DNA from: Ditylenchus dipsaci
Lineage: Eukaryota > Nematoda > Chromadorea > Rhabditida > Anguinidae
Length of the DNA: 64,000 nucleotides
Assembly (NCBI GenBank): GCA_004194705.1
Contig: SADC01000146.1
Coordinates: 310,001-374,000, forward strand
Direction of reading: 5' to 3'
Positions within the stretch are counted from its first letter, which is position 1, and every line of letters begins with the position of its first letter. The notes beneath the pieces are model-generated. The model had not been told where the DNA came from. It made no database searches and saw only the letters and a list, made by a program, of their open reading frames with translations. The translations under genes were made by a program, and so were the position numbers. Of this stretch, positions 33,775 to 44,882 are shown in pieces.

Positions 33775-36700
33775 TTATTTCATGTACAACAGATACATTG
33801 AAATTACAGCACGTAATTCAGATTCTGAATTCTCTAATTTTAATCGCCCTCTCATTCTTGATATTCTTTTCACGATCTTCCAAACTAGCAGGTCCCAAAA
33901 TGATGTAGGCTCAAAAGTTGTTGCTATGACGCCTGGCTTAAAGCGGAAGACAATAGCATAGGCGATGACAATGGACGGAATAGTTCTAAAATCAGATAGT
34001 AAGAGCTCTGAAAAACAGTCACATACATGACCAACCATGAATAAACATTGGCCCACAAGATACTTACATCACACAGCTCGAAAATATAAACCACCCAAAG
34101 CCCTCTAACAAATAGGAGAATTGCTGACCATTCATTACTGCGCGATTATTGCAAACAAATTTCAAACAAATGGCTATCTGAAGATAATCCCGTCAGCTCC
34201 TATGATCAAACAGAATTTTTTTCAAAGATTACAATGAGGAAGGCTGGAGTCAAGCAGTAATACCTGAAAATAATATATATATTCAAACAAAAATTTTACG
34301 AAACTAGCTACCAAATCCCGATAGCGGAGTACGACGTTGCAAGAATATTGCTGTCTTCTAGAATCATCGTTTCTAGGTTTCTAAACAGGAAAAGGAATAG
34401 CTAGAGAGTCAAATGATTTGTGAAATATTACACAAGAAGACGTCGGAACCCATAGCTATGCACCAGGGTCAATATTTCAGCCAAGCAGATAACCAACAGG
34501 GCCGTATTGGTAAATTCTCCCAGCAATTTGACATGAAAATTCCGGCAGGAGCAACAAATACAAGACCTATAGAGCATAATACCGAAGAATAAGAAAATAA
34601 CTACAACCCAAGAACTTACTTGACAGGAAGCAGAATAAAGCAACAGAAGCTAGAAAAATTCGTGAGTCATACCTTGTGAAAATTTTAATCACCAGTAATT
34701 ATGGCATTAGCAAGCACGACATTCTGCACTTTGAACCAATACGACAAGGCTGTTGAAATAGCTGACACTACCAAGCTGCAATACATTACCTGTAAATAAA
34801 AAGTACAAAAATACACTCAAGACACGGAAATGTCAAAAATACAAAAGCTGACCAACCAAATTAGCCAGCGCAGATTTAGCCAACGTAAAGTAGTGAGCAG
34901 AAGTGCTCAAAGTCGCCCAAACGTCGCTCAGCGAAGCAATTGCATGTTCAGGGAAAGCAGTCATCGAAAAGGCAAAACCATTCTTAAGCACCTGATTTAT
35001 TCGCAGGTTTGAGAATTCGGGGCCATATAGGTTGGCTAATGAAAATCGATACTTGAAAATCATTTGCTTCAAATTTGTCGACATACCAGATACTTTTCCA
35101 ATTGATGAGAAAAAAGTGACACCCGAAAAGATTGAAACACATATGTCAGCTACAGAAACGATTATCGCATTGAAAAGAAAGTTTTCGTTAAATTTACTGT
35201 GCGAACTTATTTTATGCACTTAAAGTCGAACAATGAGTAAAAATCGAAGTGGCAAAATGCTCACCCGTCCATCGCCCAAGCTGGAATGGATTAGAGAATA
35301 AGCAATGAATATTCCAAAAGACAAACCTCAGAGAAAAAAGAACGTGTGAAATAGCATCCGTCCATGGTTCGGCAGATAGCAGATTGTGAAAATTGCCACT
35401 GTAGAAGAAGTGCGAAACCCCACCGTCCCCCTTCTGCGCCGAGCTCACACCTTAATGTTTTTTAATCACAAAATTTCAGCGCACAATCTTACCAATAATC
35501 ATGTTTACAAACACAACACCCACCGATATCATCTTGAGAATTACGAATGCCTTGCTAACCTAAAACATGTACATGACTAGGAGTAATTGAAAATGAAATC
35601 ACCAACTTCTTTTACACCACGATAACTAAGGTATGCTGTAACTAACCACACGAAAAAAGAATAGCCACAACTGAAACCGGAGCAAATTTCATTTTCATTG
35701 GATCAATTTCAGGCTGAAAGGTTGAAAATGGATCAAAAATCTATGCCTCGCTTCCAAACCTTAAACACAGCACTAAACATGTAATCTGTATGCGGTGGCA
35801 CCAAAGCTTTGATAGAAGAGACTGAGTCCAAAAGTTCCAAAGTCGAATTGTGAGAGCACACTGGTGTATTCTTGCCAGGGTAGTGTTGGAAAGCTCGACA
35901 GAACCTTTGATAGCTGGAAAAAAACAGATCAAAAAAGATTCGTTAAAATTGAAGATGGCACCCAAAATCCCGACACAAGCTTGTCTGCGAATCTGGATCA
36001 CACACGGCACCGGGAACTTCAGACCACAAACCTTCAAATTCAATGTAAAAAAGCAAACCACTTAAGGAAAATGAACAAGCCTTTTATCGAAATGGCCCCT
36101 GCATAGAAAAGCTGAGCGATCAAGGCACTGAAGAACAAAGATCTGTACAATACAACTGCAAACATGGCCACCGCAATCCCTGAACACGACGAAAAATGAG
36201 TAATTTTAATTAGAGGTCAAGTAAAGGCGGATGATACCGACAGAGCTGGACTCAATTGGCTGAAACAGTGAAAATATTACACAAGAAAAACATCATGATG
36301 GACGATATTACCGGAAAATTTGCGTCGAAGGTGATGAGGAAAACTGTCCTAGTAGCATTTCAGCGTACAGCACCGGAATTCCAACACAAATATAGGCTAG
36401 GATATACGGAATAAAGAATGCAGCACCACCATGCTTCGCACACAAGTATGGAAAGTGAATCTGAAATAATTTAAAAATGAGGACAAGGAGAAAGTTAAAA
36501 TCACCAAGTTTCCATGTCCAAGCACCTGAGAAAGGTGGGCAAGCAAACCGAGAATTCCGGAAGACCACCGATCTTCAGATGTTCCAAAAGAGATTGATGG
36601 TAAAGCTTCTGAATGTTCATCAACAGTAACTTTGTTTAACAATGGTTCATTTGAGCCTTTGGAAGAAGTGACTTCATTATTTGCATCTTTTTTAGACGAC

Positions 36701-36861
36701 GATTTTTCATCTGCTGGGGACAACACCTAAATCAGCAAGGGATTTAAAAAGGCTACGAAACTTTTGCAAAATAGACTGACTGGAGTATGCACGACTTCAA
36801 TATATTCTCCGCTGGTGTAATTGCTGTCACTTTCAGTCGCTTCTGATGCTTGCTGACTCAT
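33775..36861 (-). CDS. SLC6-family (neurotransmitter:sodium symporter) transporter, divergent
   Basis: About 19 short exons, ATG at 36861, TAA at 33777-33775. Main exons: 36861-36781, 36726-36505, 36460-36312, 36179-36081, 36031-35962, 35913-35760, 35713-35607, 35559-35493, 35450-35327, 35280-35265, 35218-34857, 34790-34693, 34649-34620, 34566-34432, 34380-34312, 34263-34233, 34177-34068, 33985-33775. SLC6 landmarks in order: HFPYLCAKHGGAAFFIPYI, LYAEMLLGQF, VTAYLSYRGVKEVSKAF, PWTDAISHVLFSLS, SKFNENFLFNAIIVS, KNGFAFSMTAFPE, CLAEILTLVHSYGFRRL. The usual TM1 core before NVWRFPYL is replaced by LSQVLGHGNLIHFPYL, so the Trp and Arg and part of the ion site are lost: substrate or ion use is probably unusual. 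The exon at 36179-36081 ends at a GC donor. Frame needs one extra T near 35645 and one near 34525, both in T runs, which I read as assembly errors. The stop overlaps AATAAA. Confidence 0.8.
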
Positions 36862-36949
36862 AATATATAGCCTAATAACGTAAAATAAGACTTTTTACAC
36901 ATAGAAAAGGACAGTTTCATAAAAAAAACCAATTCTGTTGGCTGCAGGG

Positions 36950-37085
36950 TGTTATTCTCAGCCGGCTGACTACCACTGAATTTAAACTCAGCCATCAGCC
37001 GGCTGAGGCTGACGGCTGATGAAAATTTTCAGACCTGAGCAGGCTGAGGTAAAATTTTTGACCTGGCTGAGGCTGAGTAAATTTT
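36950..37085. repeat. CTCAGCCGGCTGAG array, short copy
   Basis: Tandem and inverted 'cagccggctgaggctga' units; same unit as the larger arrays at 43.75 and 44.42 kb. Confidence 0.8.
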
Positions 37086-37180
37086 TTTGAAGTCAACCGG
37101 TTGAGGAAAATTTTCGTATAAAACTTTAACGTTTTTGTTGTTTTCTAACTGTTTTTCTGACAATTTTGAGGTGTTCAGTT

Positions 37181-37416
37181 AAAGGGGCATGCCCACGCTA
37201 ATAAGAGGTGGTGCCCGGAATTCAAAAATTTTTCATAATCATTAAACTTGTGTACGGATTTTTCAATTTGGTTTCTAACAAAACAAGGCTTAGAATTCAA
37301 TTTTAGGTGTGGTTTTGTTAGAAACCATGTTGAAAAATCCGTACAGAAGTCCAATGATTAGGAAATTTTTTTGAATTCCCGGGCACCACCTCTTATTAGC
37401 GTGGGTATGCCCTTTA
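37181..37416. mobile_element. MITE, AAAGGGGCATGCC family
   Basis: 'aaaggggcatgcccacgcta' and 'tagcgtgggtatgcccttt' are inverted ends. The arms carry 'ataagaggtggtgcccgg' and 'gtttctaacaaaac'. It is directly followed by another copy. Confidence 0.9.
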
Positions 37417-37645
37417 AAGGGGCATGGTCACCTGTTTTTGATTTGTCCCCGCCAATTCAAAAAATTTCACGAATCATTAAACTTTTGTACGGATTTTTCA
37501 ACTTGGTTTTTAACAAAACAAGGCGTAGAATTAATTTCAGGTACAGTTTGTTAGAAACCAAGTTAAATAATCTGTACAGAAGTTCATTGATTCGGAAAAA
37601 AATTTTCAATTGGCGGGGACAAAATTTGTAACAGGTGACCATTAA
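37415..37645. mobile_element. MITE, AAAGGGGCATGCC family, adjacent copy
   Basis: 'aaaggggcatggtcacctg' at the left; 'caggtgaccatt' at the right is shorter than expected, so the last bases are lost. The arms contain 'ttgtccccgccaattc' and its inverse. The two copies share the CTTTAAAGG junction, so one probably inserted beside the other. Confidence 0.85.
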
Positions 37646-37790
37646 TAAAAAAGATTCGATGATTGGATCCGCCGGCGCAGGCGGTGAAATTTTGAAAAAA
37701 ACATCGGTGGCGGCGGAGGCGGCGGCGCTCAATTTTACATACCCAATTTTTATGCACGATCTTTACACTTTTTTGTGACAGGGTTTTGAT

Positions 37791-37899
37791 TACAGTCAAA
37801 GCTCTATATATAACGTTCACCCTGCAGACCGGCCTCAGGTGAACGTTATGTAGAGCTGAACGTTATGAGGGGTGATCATTATATAGAGCTTTGATTGTA
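37791..37899. mobile_element. Small MITE with pogo-like ends
   Basis: 'tacagtcaaagctctatata' and 'tatatagagctttgattgta' are inverted ends bounded by TA. 'aacgttatgtagagctgaac' is repeated inside. Confidence 0.8.
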
Positions 37900-37967
37900 T
37901 TATTATTAAGAATGACTAGTGTAATTACACGTGTGTAAAAATCGATATAAAGGTGTTATTTTGCTTA

Positions 37968-39985
37968 CCCGTCGGTACAATTTCGGTATACCCTCACCAC
38001 TCAATTTTAGTATACCCCATCACTCAATTTTAGTATACCCCATCACTCAGTTTCGGTATACCCCACCGCTCAATTTCGGTATACCCCCACCACTTTGTTA
38101 AAGATAATATTTTTTCTTACCGCAAAATACTTTTTTCTTACCGCGGAATAACTCGGATCCCTCAGAATCCCACCCTGGAATGGCCAGAAGCCCCTGAAAG
38201 TTGGTTTTCGGGGTTTACTTAAGGGGGGGGTAAACTTTTTGCGAAAATTCGATTGAGCGGATCAGATTTCGGGTCCGATGGGCATAATCGCTCAGAATTT
38301 CACGCTTAACCATTCTTAACCATCTTAAACCACCCTAAGCACTGATTTAGGGTAGTTAGATAATGATCTGGAGCAGTTTGGAATGGTTTAGGGTGATTTA
38401 AGAATGGTTAGGGTGAAATTCTGAGCGTTTAAGCCAATCGGACCCGAAATCTGATCCGCTCAATCGAATTTTCGCAAAAAGTTTATCCCCCCCCCCTTAA
38501 GTAAACCCCTAAAAAACCAACTTTCAGCGGCTTCTGGCCATTCCGGGTGGGATTCTGAGGGATCCAAGTTATTTCCTGACTGAAAAATTCAAATTCCCGC
38601 AAAATTTCGACTAAATTCGACGAGAAAATTTTTTGCGGTAAGAAAAAAGTATTTTTGCGGTAAGAAAAAAGTATTTTGCGGGAAAATCAAATTGCGGTAA
38701 TAAAAAATGGCTGTAACTAAAAACACACACCAAAATACTGATTTCCCGCAGTAAATTTATTATTTCCCGCAGTAAATTGAATTTCAAACAAAATACTGAT
38801 TTCCTGCAGTAAATTACTGATTTCCCGCAGTAAATTTTGTATTTCCTGCAGTAAATTTTGCGGGAATTTGAATTTTCAGGTCAGAAAATACCTTCAACTG
38901 GTCAGAATCCCACCCAGAGTGGCCAGAAGTCCCTGAAAGTTGGTTTTTTGGGGGTTTACTAAAGGGGGGTAAACTTTTTGCGAAAATTCGATTGAGTATC
39001 AGATTTCGGGTCCGATGGGCTCAATTGCTCAGGATTCCACCCTTAACCATTCTCAATCATCTTAAACCACCCTAAACCATCCCAAACTGTCCAGACCAGT
39101 ATCTAACTACCCTAAATCAGTGCTTAGGTTGGTTTAAGATAGTTGAGAATGGTTAAGGGTGGAATTCTGAGCGATTGAGCCCATCGGACCCGAAATCTGA
39201 TCCGCTCAATCGATTTTTCGCAAAAAGTTTACCCCCCTTTAGTAAACCCCCAAAAAACCAACTTTCAGGGACTTCTGGCCACTCTGGGGTGGGATTCTGA
39301 CCAGTTGAAGGTATTTTCTGACCTGAAAATTCAAATTCCCGCAAAATTTACTGCGGGAAATCAGTAATTTACTGCAGGAAATCAGTATTTTGTTTAAAAT
39401 TCAAATTTACTACGGGAAATAATAAATTTACTGCGGGAAATCAGTATTTTGGTGTGTGAAATCAATTTTAGCCATAAAAAAATGATTTGCCGTAATTTTC
39501 AAGTGTTTTGCGGTAAGAAGAAAGTACCACCCCTTTGTTAATAATTGGATTTTCAGGCTATCTTTCTCAAAGGGGCATGCCCGTGCCCGACACGGAGAAA
39601 AGCGGGGACCAGCACTTTTTTCTTTCGATCAAGTTTTACATGCATACGCATTCAGATTTTTTAAGTTTTCTGTCTAGTTTTTTAAAGTAGTATAGGGTCA
39701 TTAATATTAGATTTGACGCAAAACGAGTGAAAAATAGAACGATTCAAAAAAAATTGCTGGTCTTCGCCTTAACTTTTTGAAACGCACGGGCATGCCCCTT
39801 CAATGGCGCTTTCTCGAGATGGACGGGCAAAGTCGTCTCGTTGGACTATTACCGAATTAGATTGGTTTTGTATAGAATTAGTAAGTTAGAGTGCTGTGGT
39901 ATACCGAAACTGAGTGGTGGAGGTATACCGAAATTGAGTGGTGGGGTAGGCCGAAATTAAGTGGTGGGGTATACCGAAATTTTTC
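37968..39985. mobile_element. 2-kb foldback element with GGTATACCGAAATTGAGTGG arrays at both ends
   Basis: The left end (37968-38095) has four to five units reading 'ccactcaatttcggtatacc' and the right end (39896-39981) the same unit inverted. Inside are two large palindromes, about 38150-38575 and 38895-39310, both built on 'cagaatcccaccc', 'ccctgaaagttggtttt' and 'gcgaaaattcgattgag'. Blocks of 'tttcccgcagtaaatt' lie between them. A separate MITE (39569-39802) is inserted near the right end. No coding sequence. Confidence 0.8.
39569..39802. mobile_element. MITE, AAAGGGGCATGCC family (subtype 2), nested
   Basis: 'aaaggggcatgcccgtgccc' and 'gcacgggcatgccccttc' are inverted ends; inner 'agcggggaccagca' and 'tgctggtcttcgcctt' are inverted and shared with the copy at 18.71 kb. 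Confidence 0.85.
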
Positions 39986-40285
39986 GCAAAATTTTTATAC
40001 CAGCGTGTAGCCCTGGTCGTCAGCTTTCTAGCAAGCTGTCGACTGACGTTCTGAAATTTTTGAAAAAGTTGGAGAGAAAAGGTTTTGTATGGACCAAATT
40101 TTTTGAAAAATTTGGTCAGCCTTTTTGGAAAAAAACACACAAAGGCATTTTCAGCCTGAAGAAGGCACATTTAATACTTGTCTGTCTGTCTATTGTCTAT
40201 TTAATACTTGTCTCTTCATAGATATCAGAAAAGTTACGAAATATTTTTCACCCGTAATTACATAGGCCTACCATAAAGTCTTTAA

Positions 40286-40698
40286 TTAAAGTAAAGAAGC
40301 CAAAAGAGAATAATCTGGCTTTGCTCGCTCATTTTCCTTTTCCAGCGAATCTCTTTTGCGAAACAGTTTCACTATACATTTAGCTAGAGACACAGGACGG
40401 TTAGCTCCAGAGCAGTTTTCATTGAATACTGCTCTTTCAACCTCTGGCAACTCTGCTATAATAGCTTTGGCTTTGGCCTAAAACACAATAAGAGTGGTTG
40501 AAAAATCACAAAAATCAGTAATGAACCTTCAATAACACCATTACAGCGGCTCTTTGGAAGAAAGCGTCAATTTTCGATGGGTCAAAAGAAAATTTTTCTA
40601 TCTTTGTGTCTAAAAGTTTAAGTATCCGACTTTTAAGTATTCGCGTCAAATAAGGTAAACCTATTTTCTTAGAGGACTTGCTGTTTGTTCTTGAAGCA
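40286..40698 (-). CDS. Unrecognised protein, last two exons
   Basis: Exon a 40698-40527 (ASRTNSKSSKKIGLPYLTRI... FDPSKIDAFFQRAAVMVLLK) and exon b 40477-40286 (AKAKAIIAELPEVERAV... RKRDSLEKENERAKPDYSLLASLL, TAA) join in frame through a gt...ag intron of 49 bases. The protein is basic and helical, with a charged C-terminal segment. A likely upstream exon is 40945-40882 (VLGSDLLGRESKK...), but its phase fits only if one A is added to a run of seven A. The family is not recognised. Confidence 0.5.
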
Positions 40699-41009
40699 CT
40701 AGCGAAAAAAGTATAGAGCACAAATATATTTATAATGAATAACTGAATTTGTTTGAACGACATAAACATTTTCAAAATGGAATGGGGAGCAGCATAATTT
40801 TTACTTTTCAATTCCACTGCTCCCAATTACTCTAGTTAGGTTAATTTTATGAATAAAGGAGGACACTTTTTCTTTCTTCTACCTCTGACGTAATGTATGA
40901 AAGTTTTTTTGGACTCTCTGCCAAGAAGATCAGAACCTAAAACCCTAAGAAGAGCCAATTTGATTGGTGTTCGCGTTATGTATGTTTTAGATGATTACAA
41001 AATTCTCTA

Positions 41010-41252
41010 TACCGTATTTATTCTAATAGACGGGCACCCCCTAATTTAAAATCGTGTTTTTGGCATTGTGTTTTGACCCTTTTTTGCAGACTGTTCTTAT
41101 GCAAGTTACCACTAATTTTGTAGCTCATCTCACTGGCTACAAATTGGGTGGTAATGTGTATAAAAGCAGTTAACAAAAAGTGGGTAAAAAACACAACGCC
41201 AAGAACACGATTTTGAACGAGGGGGTGCCCGTCTATTAGAATAAATACGGTA
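41010..41252. mobile_element. MITE, TACCGTA family
   Basis: Ends 'taccgtatttattctaatag' and 'ctattagaataaatacggta' are perfect inverted repeats that continue through 'acgggcaccccct'. Arms of about 70 bases. Confidence 0.9.
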
Positions 41253-41758
41253 ATAGAGTTTTCTGCGCATTATTTGCCAATCTTCCTACAAATGGGGAAA
41301 ACTTTTGGTCGAGCTCGATATTTACGTGTCTGTTCAACCATAATTGAAAAGTCGGAATTGGTAAAGCTTGTGGTGGTTAAGAAAACCTAATGAGCGACTT
41401 GGAAGGTTTTACTTTCCCCAGTATCCTGACCTCAAAGTAGAGGGGGCTGTTTTTTAAAAGAGTGCGGTAATTATATTCTACAAATTCAATTTAAAAAAGC
41501 ACGGCTAAAAGTAAAAATGGGATAATCTTGCAATTTTTAAAGAAAAAATGAAGACCTGCACATTTGAAGAGAGTCGAGAATGCGTGACATGCTTACTTCA
41601 TGATTGACATAACCATTTAACTAAATGCTCCTATGTAACTAGAGCTCCGAAAAATTAGCATGAATGGTATTCATTTACATTACTTTTTGACCCAAATGAC
41701 ACAGAAAACAAGCATCCTAACAATTGAGCAATTACATTATCGACGGATTTTTAGGAAA

Positions 41759-43080
41759 TTATTCCGCTGGTTTCCCATAGTTCTTCTTATGCGATTGTGT
41801 CAATGCTCTTGTCTTAATTCTCTTCTGAAGATTGTGGTAGAAGTGAGTCAAGCGATCGACACCATTTCCGAGAGAACGATATGCATTTCGAGAATATCCA
41901 CCGAGCACCACAGCCAAATAGTAGACTTGTCTGACCAGCTCTCCACAAATCAAAACCAAATCTCTGATCATCTCATAGAAGAGCACCTGCAACACCATCT
42001 TTATTGGAATCAAAATATGAATAAACAGATAAATTACCAGCAACTTAGTCACAGCGGATGTTTTGACTATCTGACCAAAAGTAGACGGCACAGATCTTAT
42101 CGACTCAGCCATTGAACTTCTTTCCCACATACAACGCCACGCCTATCAGCCACTTTCTCCGACATCAGCAGACGAGTTATAAGACGGGAATATGCAGCGT
42201 TTGTTTGGAGCGCCTTCATGTGTTGAATGTCAGCTGGTGCAAATACCCGAGCATAGCCACGACGAACCTGAATGAATCGAAATAATTTTACTTCTAAAAA
42301 GGTACATATTGACAAAGTATCACAAAAACCAACCAGATCGGTGTTGACATTCACTCGGCTAAGGAAATTCTAAAATATCAGCTTTCAAATCAAGAATTTT
42401 TTCACCAATGAAGGACATATTATACCTTCTTCACAGAAATATCAGCATCAGCCACGTCGGAGTTACCCTCAGCTACCTTCACGACAGTAAAGGTGACAGG
42501 TTTATTTTCGATCCTCACATCTTTGGAGAGATAGGTTAGTCCAGCATTTGAGACATCAAGTCCAGCAAGTCTCAGACTAAGTAATGAAACCTGGATAGGT
42601 TAAATTACAAGAGCTACAGTGGTCATAAAAGCTCACGTTCTTAGGCGTTTTGCGACCCAAGAAGCGAGGAAGGGAAACCATAGGCTGATGCTCGACCTTT
42701 ATCAGACCTAAGATTGTCAAAATGTAAAATTCTAATCAGAAAAAAGCGCTAGCAAACCTCTTGGAGAAATTTCTCTGACCACACCTTCAGTTCCACTTGT
42801 TTCTGAAAAAATTCGGCAGGAATACGACTGACATGTTGATACTTAGCGAATAATCTTGAATTTTTGACGTACAAGCCAAACCCGAGGACACCAAGACCAA
42901 TTATTCCACCCTACAATAAAAAATCTTAATAAATGCTCACAAATCTAAATTGGCACTTGATACAATTAAAAATCTTACCCGGATCCCCAAAACCACCCAT
43001 CTTTCATTTGGATCAATCATTCTCACATTAGTATCAGCACTGATCTGCGCTGACACAACGGATGGCGGATCTGTCTTCAT
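41759..43080 (-). CDS. C3orf33-like protein
   Basis: Six exons: 43080-42979, 42910-42758, 42707-42637, 42590-42426, 42369-42334, 42267-41759. The order of conserved blocks matches human C3orf33 (a staphylococcal-nuclease-like fold, poorly characterised): a hydrophobic N-terminal segment (GGIIGLGVLGFGLYV), SRIPAEFF, KVEHQPMVSLP, SLRLAGLDVSNAGLTYL, then RRGYARVFAP and a long C-terminal part with a hydrophobic stretch (KLLVIYLFIHILIPIK). Predicted length is about 345 residues, longer than the human protein. Two one-base frame breaks, near 42776 (GG for an expected GGG) and near 42137, must be corrected to keep homology; I read these as assembly errors. Start chosen at 43080; 'ttttttgtag' just upstream may be an acceptor, so an upstream exon is possible. 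Confidence 0.7.
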
Positions 43081-43740
43081 GCTACAAAAAATAAAATTGG
43101 AAAATTCATATATAAATCCAAGAATTGGCGTATTTTGAAGAACAGAAATTATGCGTCTAGTCATCTATAGGAGTATTTGTTTCAAAATTTGCGTTGATCT
43201 CGAACAATTTTTCGGTTCGTTTCTTTTGCAAATGCAAAAGATCACTCGATTCACTCGTGAAGTGAAATTTTCACGAGTTGACCTTTTGCTTTAATTCGCC
43301 AAAGCTTTGAACATTCCACTTTTACAAAGAGGACCATTAAAGGACCATACTTGTTGACGACAACAGGGATGAGCATTTTGCCTTTTTGTAAATAAAAAAA
43401 AGGGCAAAAAGTTTGCCCTTTAGTTGCCATAAAAGGCAATTTTTTACCTTTTAGGGCAATTTGCCCTAAAGGAATGTTTTATTTTTGGTAGGTTTTAGTC
43501 ATTTATATGCCAAACTGTTGGAGCACACGTCGGATTCATGTTCAGCGCAGGGAACTGCAGACACGCCTATATGGCCAAAAATAGGCGTAAAAATAGACGT
43601 ATTTTTACACCTAAAAATAGACGTCGCTTAGGCGTAAACCAGGCATGGTAGGGAAAAACGGCAAAACAACAAGAAAACGGCAAATTATTTAAAAAAGAAT
43701 TAATTGTTTGGGCGTACCCCGTAGTTTGGGCCCCATTCTA
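43081..43740. other. Intergenic, no gene seen
   Basis: Short repeated phrases only: 'agggcaaaaagtttgccctt' near 43401 is a small palindrome, and 'aaaaataggcgtaaaaatag' units lie at 43570-43640. Confidence 0.5.
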
Positions 43741-43741
43741 G

Positions 43742-44655
43742 GGTTGTGAGCAGGGTGGTAACCTCAGCCGGCTGACTTCAGCCGGCTGAGGTTAAACTCA
43801 GCCATCAGCCGGCTGAGGCTGATGGCTGAGGTAGAAATTTCGGCCCGGCTGACGGCTGAGGCTGAGGAAAATTTTCAGACCTCAGCCGGCTGAGGCTGAC
43901 GGCTGAGGAAATTTTTTAGACCTGGCAGACGGCTGAGGCAGAAAAATTTTTTAAAATTTTCTTAACAGAAAAAATTTTAAACTTAACTTTTTGTCTAAAA
44001 AGCTTTGAAATTTCCAATTTTTTATAGTAATAATGCATCAGGTAGCGCTGCAATTCTGGTTTCTTACAAAATTATATCTATTGCATTCTCTTAAAAAATT
44101 GTAAACAGCAGGACCAAAGCATAAGGGGGGTCAGAAAAGTAATTCAGTTCATAACTTTAACTTATTATTTTATATTTCGTGACGTTATGCAATAATTGAT
44201 ACTTTATCAGTAACCAGAATCGCACAGCTACTTAATGGTGTCATCATTTTGAAAAAAATAGAAGAATACGAATTTAATTTCACAAAATTGAAATTCGTAC
44301 AAAAAAGACTTTTTTTCACCAAACATAAGTCATTTTACCTCAAAAGCCAGCTTTGTCAATTTTATGGCTACTTATACACAAACCAATAAAATTGTTAATT
44401 TTAATAGTTTTATATTACAGCCGGCTGAGCTCGAACTCAGCCGGCTGAGGTTAACTCAGCCATCAGCCGGCTGAGGCTGATGGCTGAGGTAGAAATTTCG
44501 GCCCGGCTGACGGCTGAGGCTGAGGAAAATTTTCAGACCTCAGCCGGCTGATGGCTGAGGTAAAAATTTTGGCACGGCTGACGGCTGAGGCTGAGGAAAA
44601 TTTTCAGACCTCAGCCGGCTGAGGCTGAGGCTGATGGCTGAGGTAATCGTCGAGT
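43742..44655. mobile_element. Element bounded by CTCAGCCGGCTGAG arrays
   Basis: Two arrays (43742-43945 and 44418-44655) of 'cagccggctgaggctgatgg' with inserts of 'gaaaattttcagacc' and 'tagaaatttcggcccggctg'. Both arrays run in the same order. About 470 bases of unique AT-rich sequence separate them. The unit is palindromic, so strong hairpins are expected. A short copy lies at 36.95 kb. Confidence 0.75.
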
Positions 44656-44747
44656 ATACCACCCTGGTTGTGAGATATCCACGTGGCGTGAGCCCCATCT
44701 TAGTGGTTAGGAGCTATTCATGTGGTTAAGGCGCCATCCACGGTACG

Positions 44748-44882
44748 TGACATTTCGATGGCGCGCCGTTTCGATGCGCGCCCATTTCGATGCCGGGACA
44801 TTTCGATGCCGGTCCTTTCGATGCCGCCCGTTTCGATGCTGGGACGTTTCGATGCCGGGACATTTTGATGCCGCACCAAATT
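44748..44882. repeat. Minisatellite TTTCGATGCCGGGACG
   Basis: About eight diverged 16-base units. A remnant of the same unit is at 950-1000. The plus-strand frame reading FRCRSFRCRPFRC is a product of the array. Confidence 0.85.

Noticed and set aside
34857..35120. Intron at VSG|gtatgtc in the SLC6 gene
   Set aside because: The frame stays open from the KFNENF exon through to KNGFAF, and splicing there would bring a stop.
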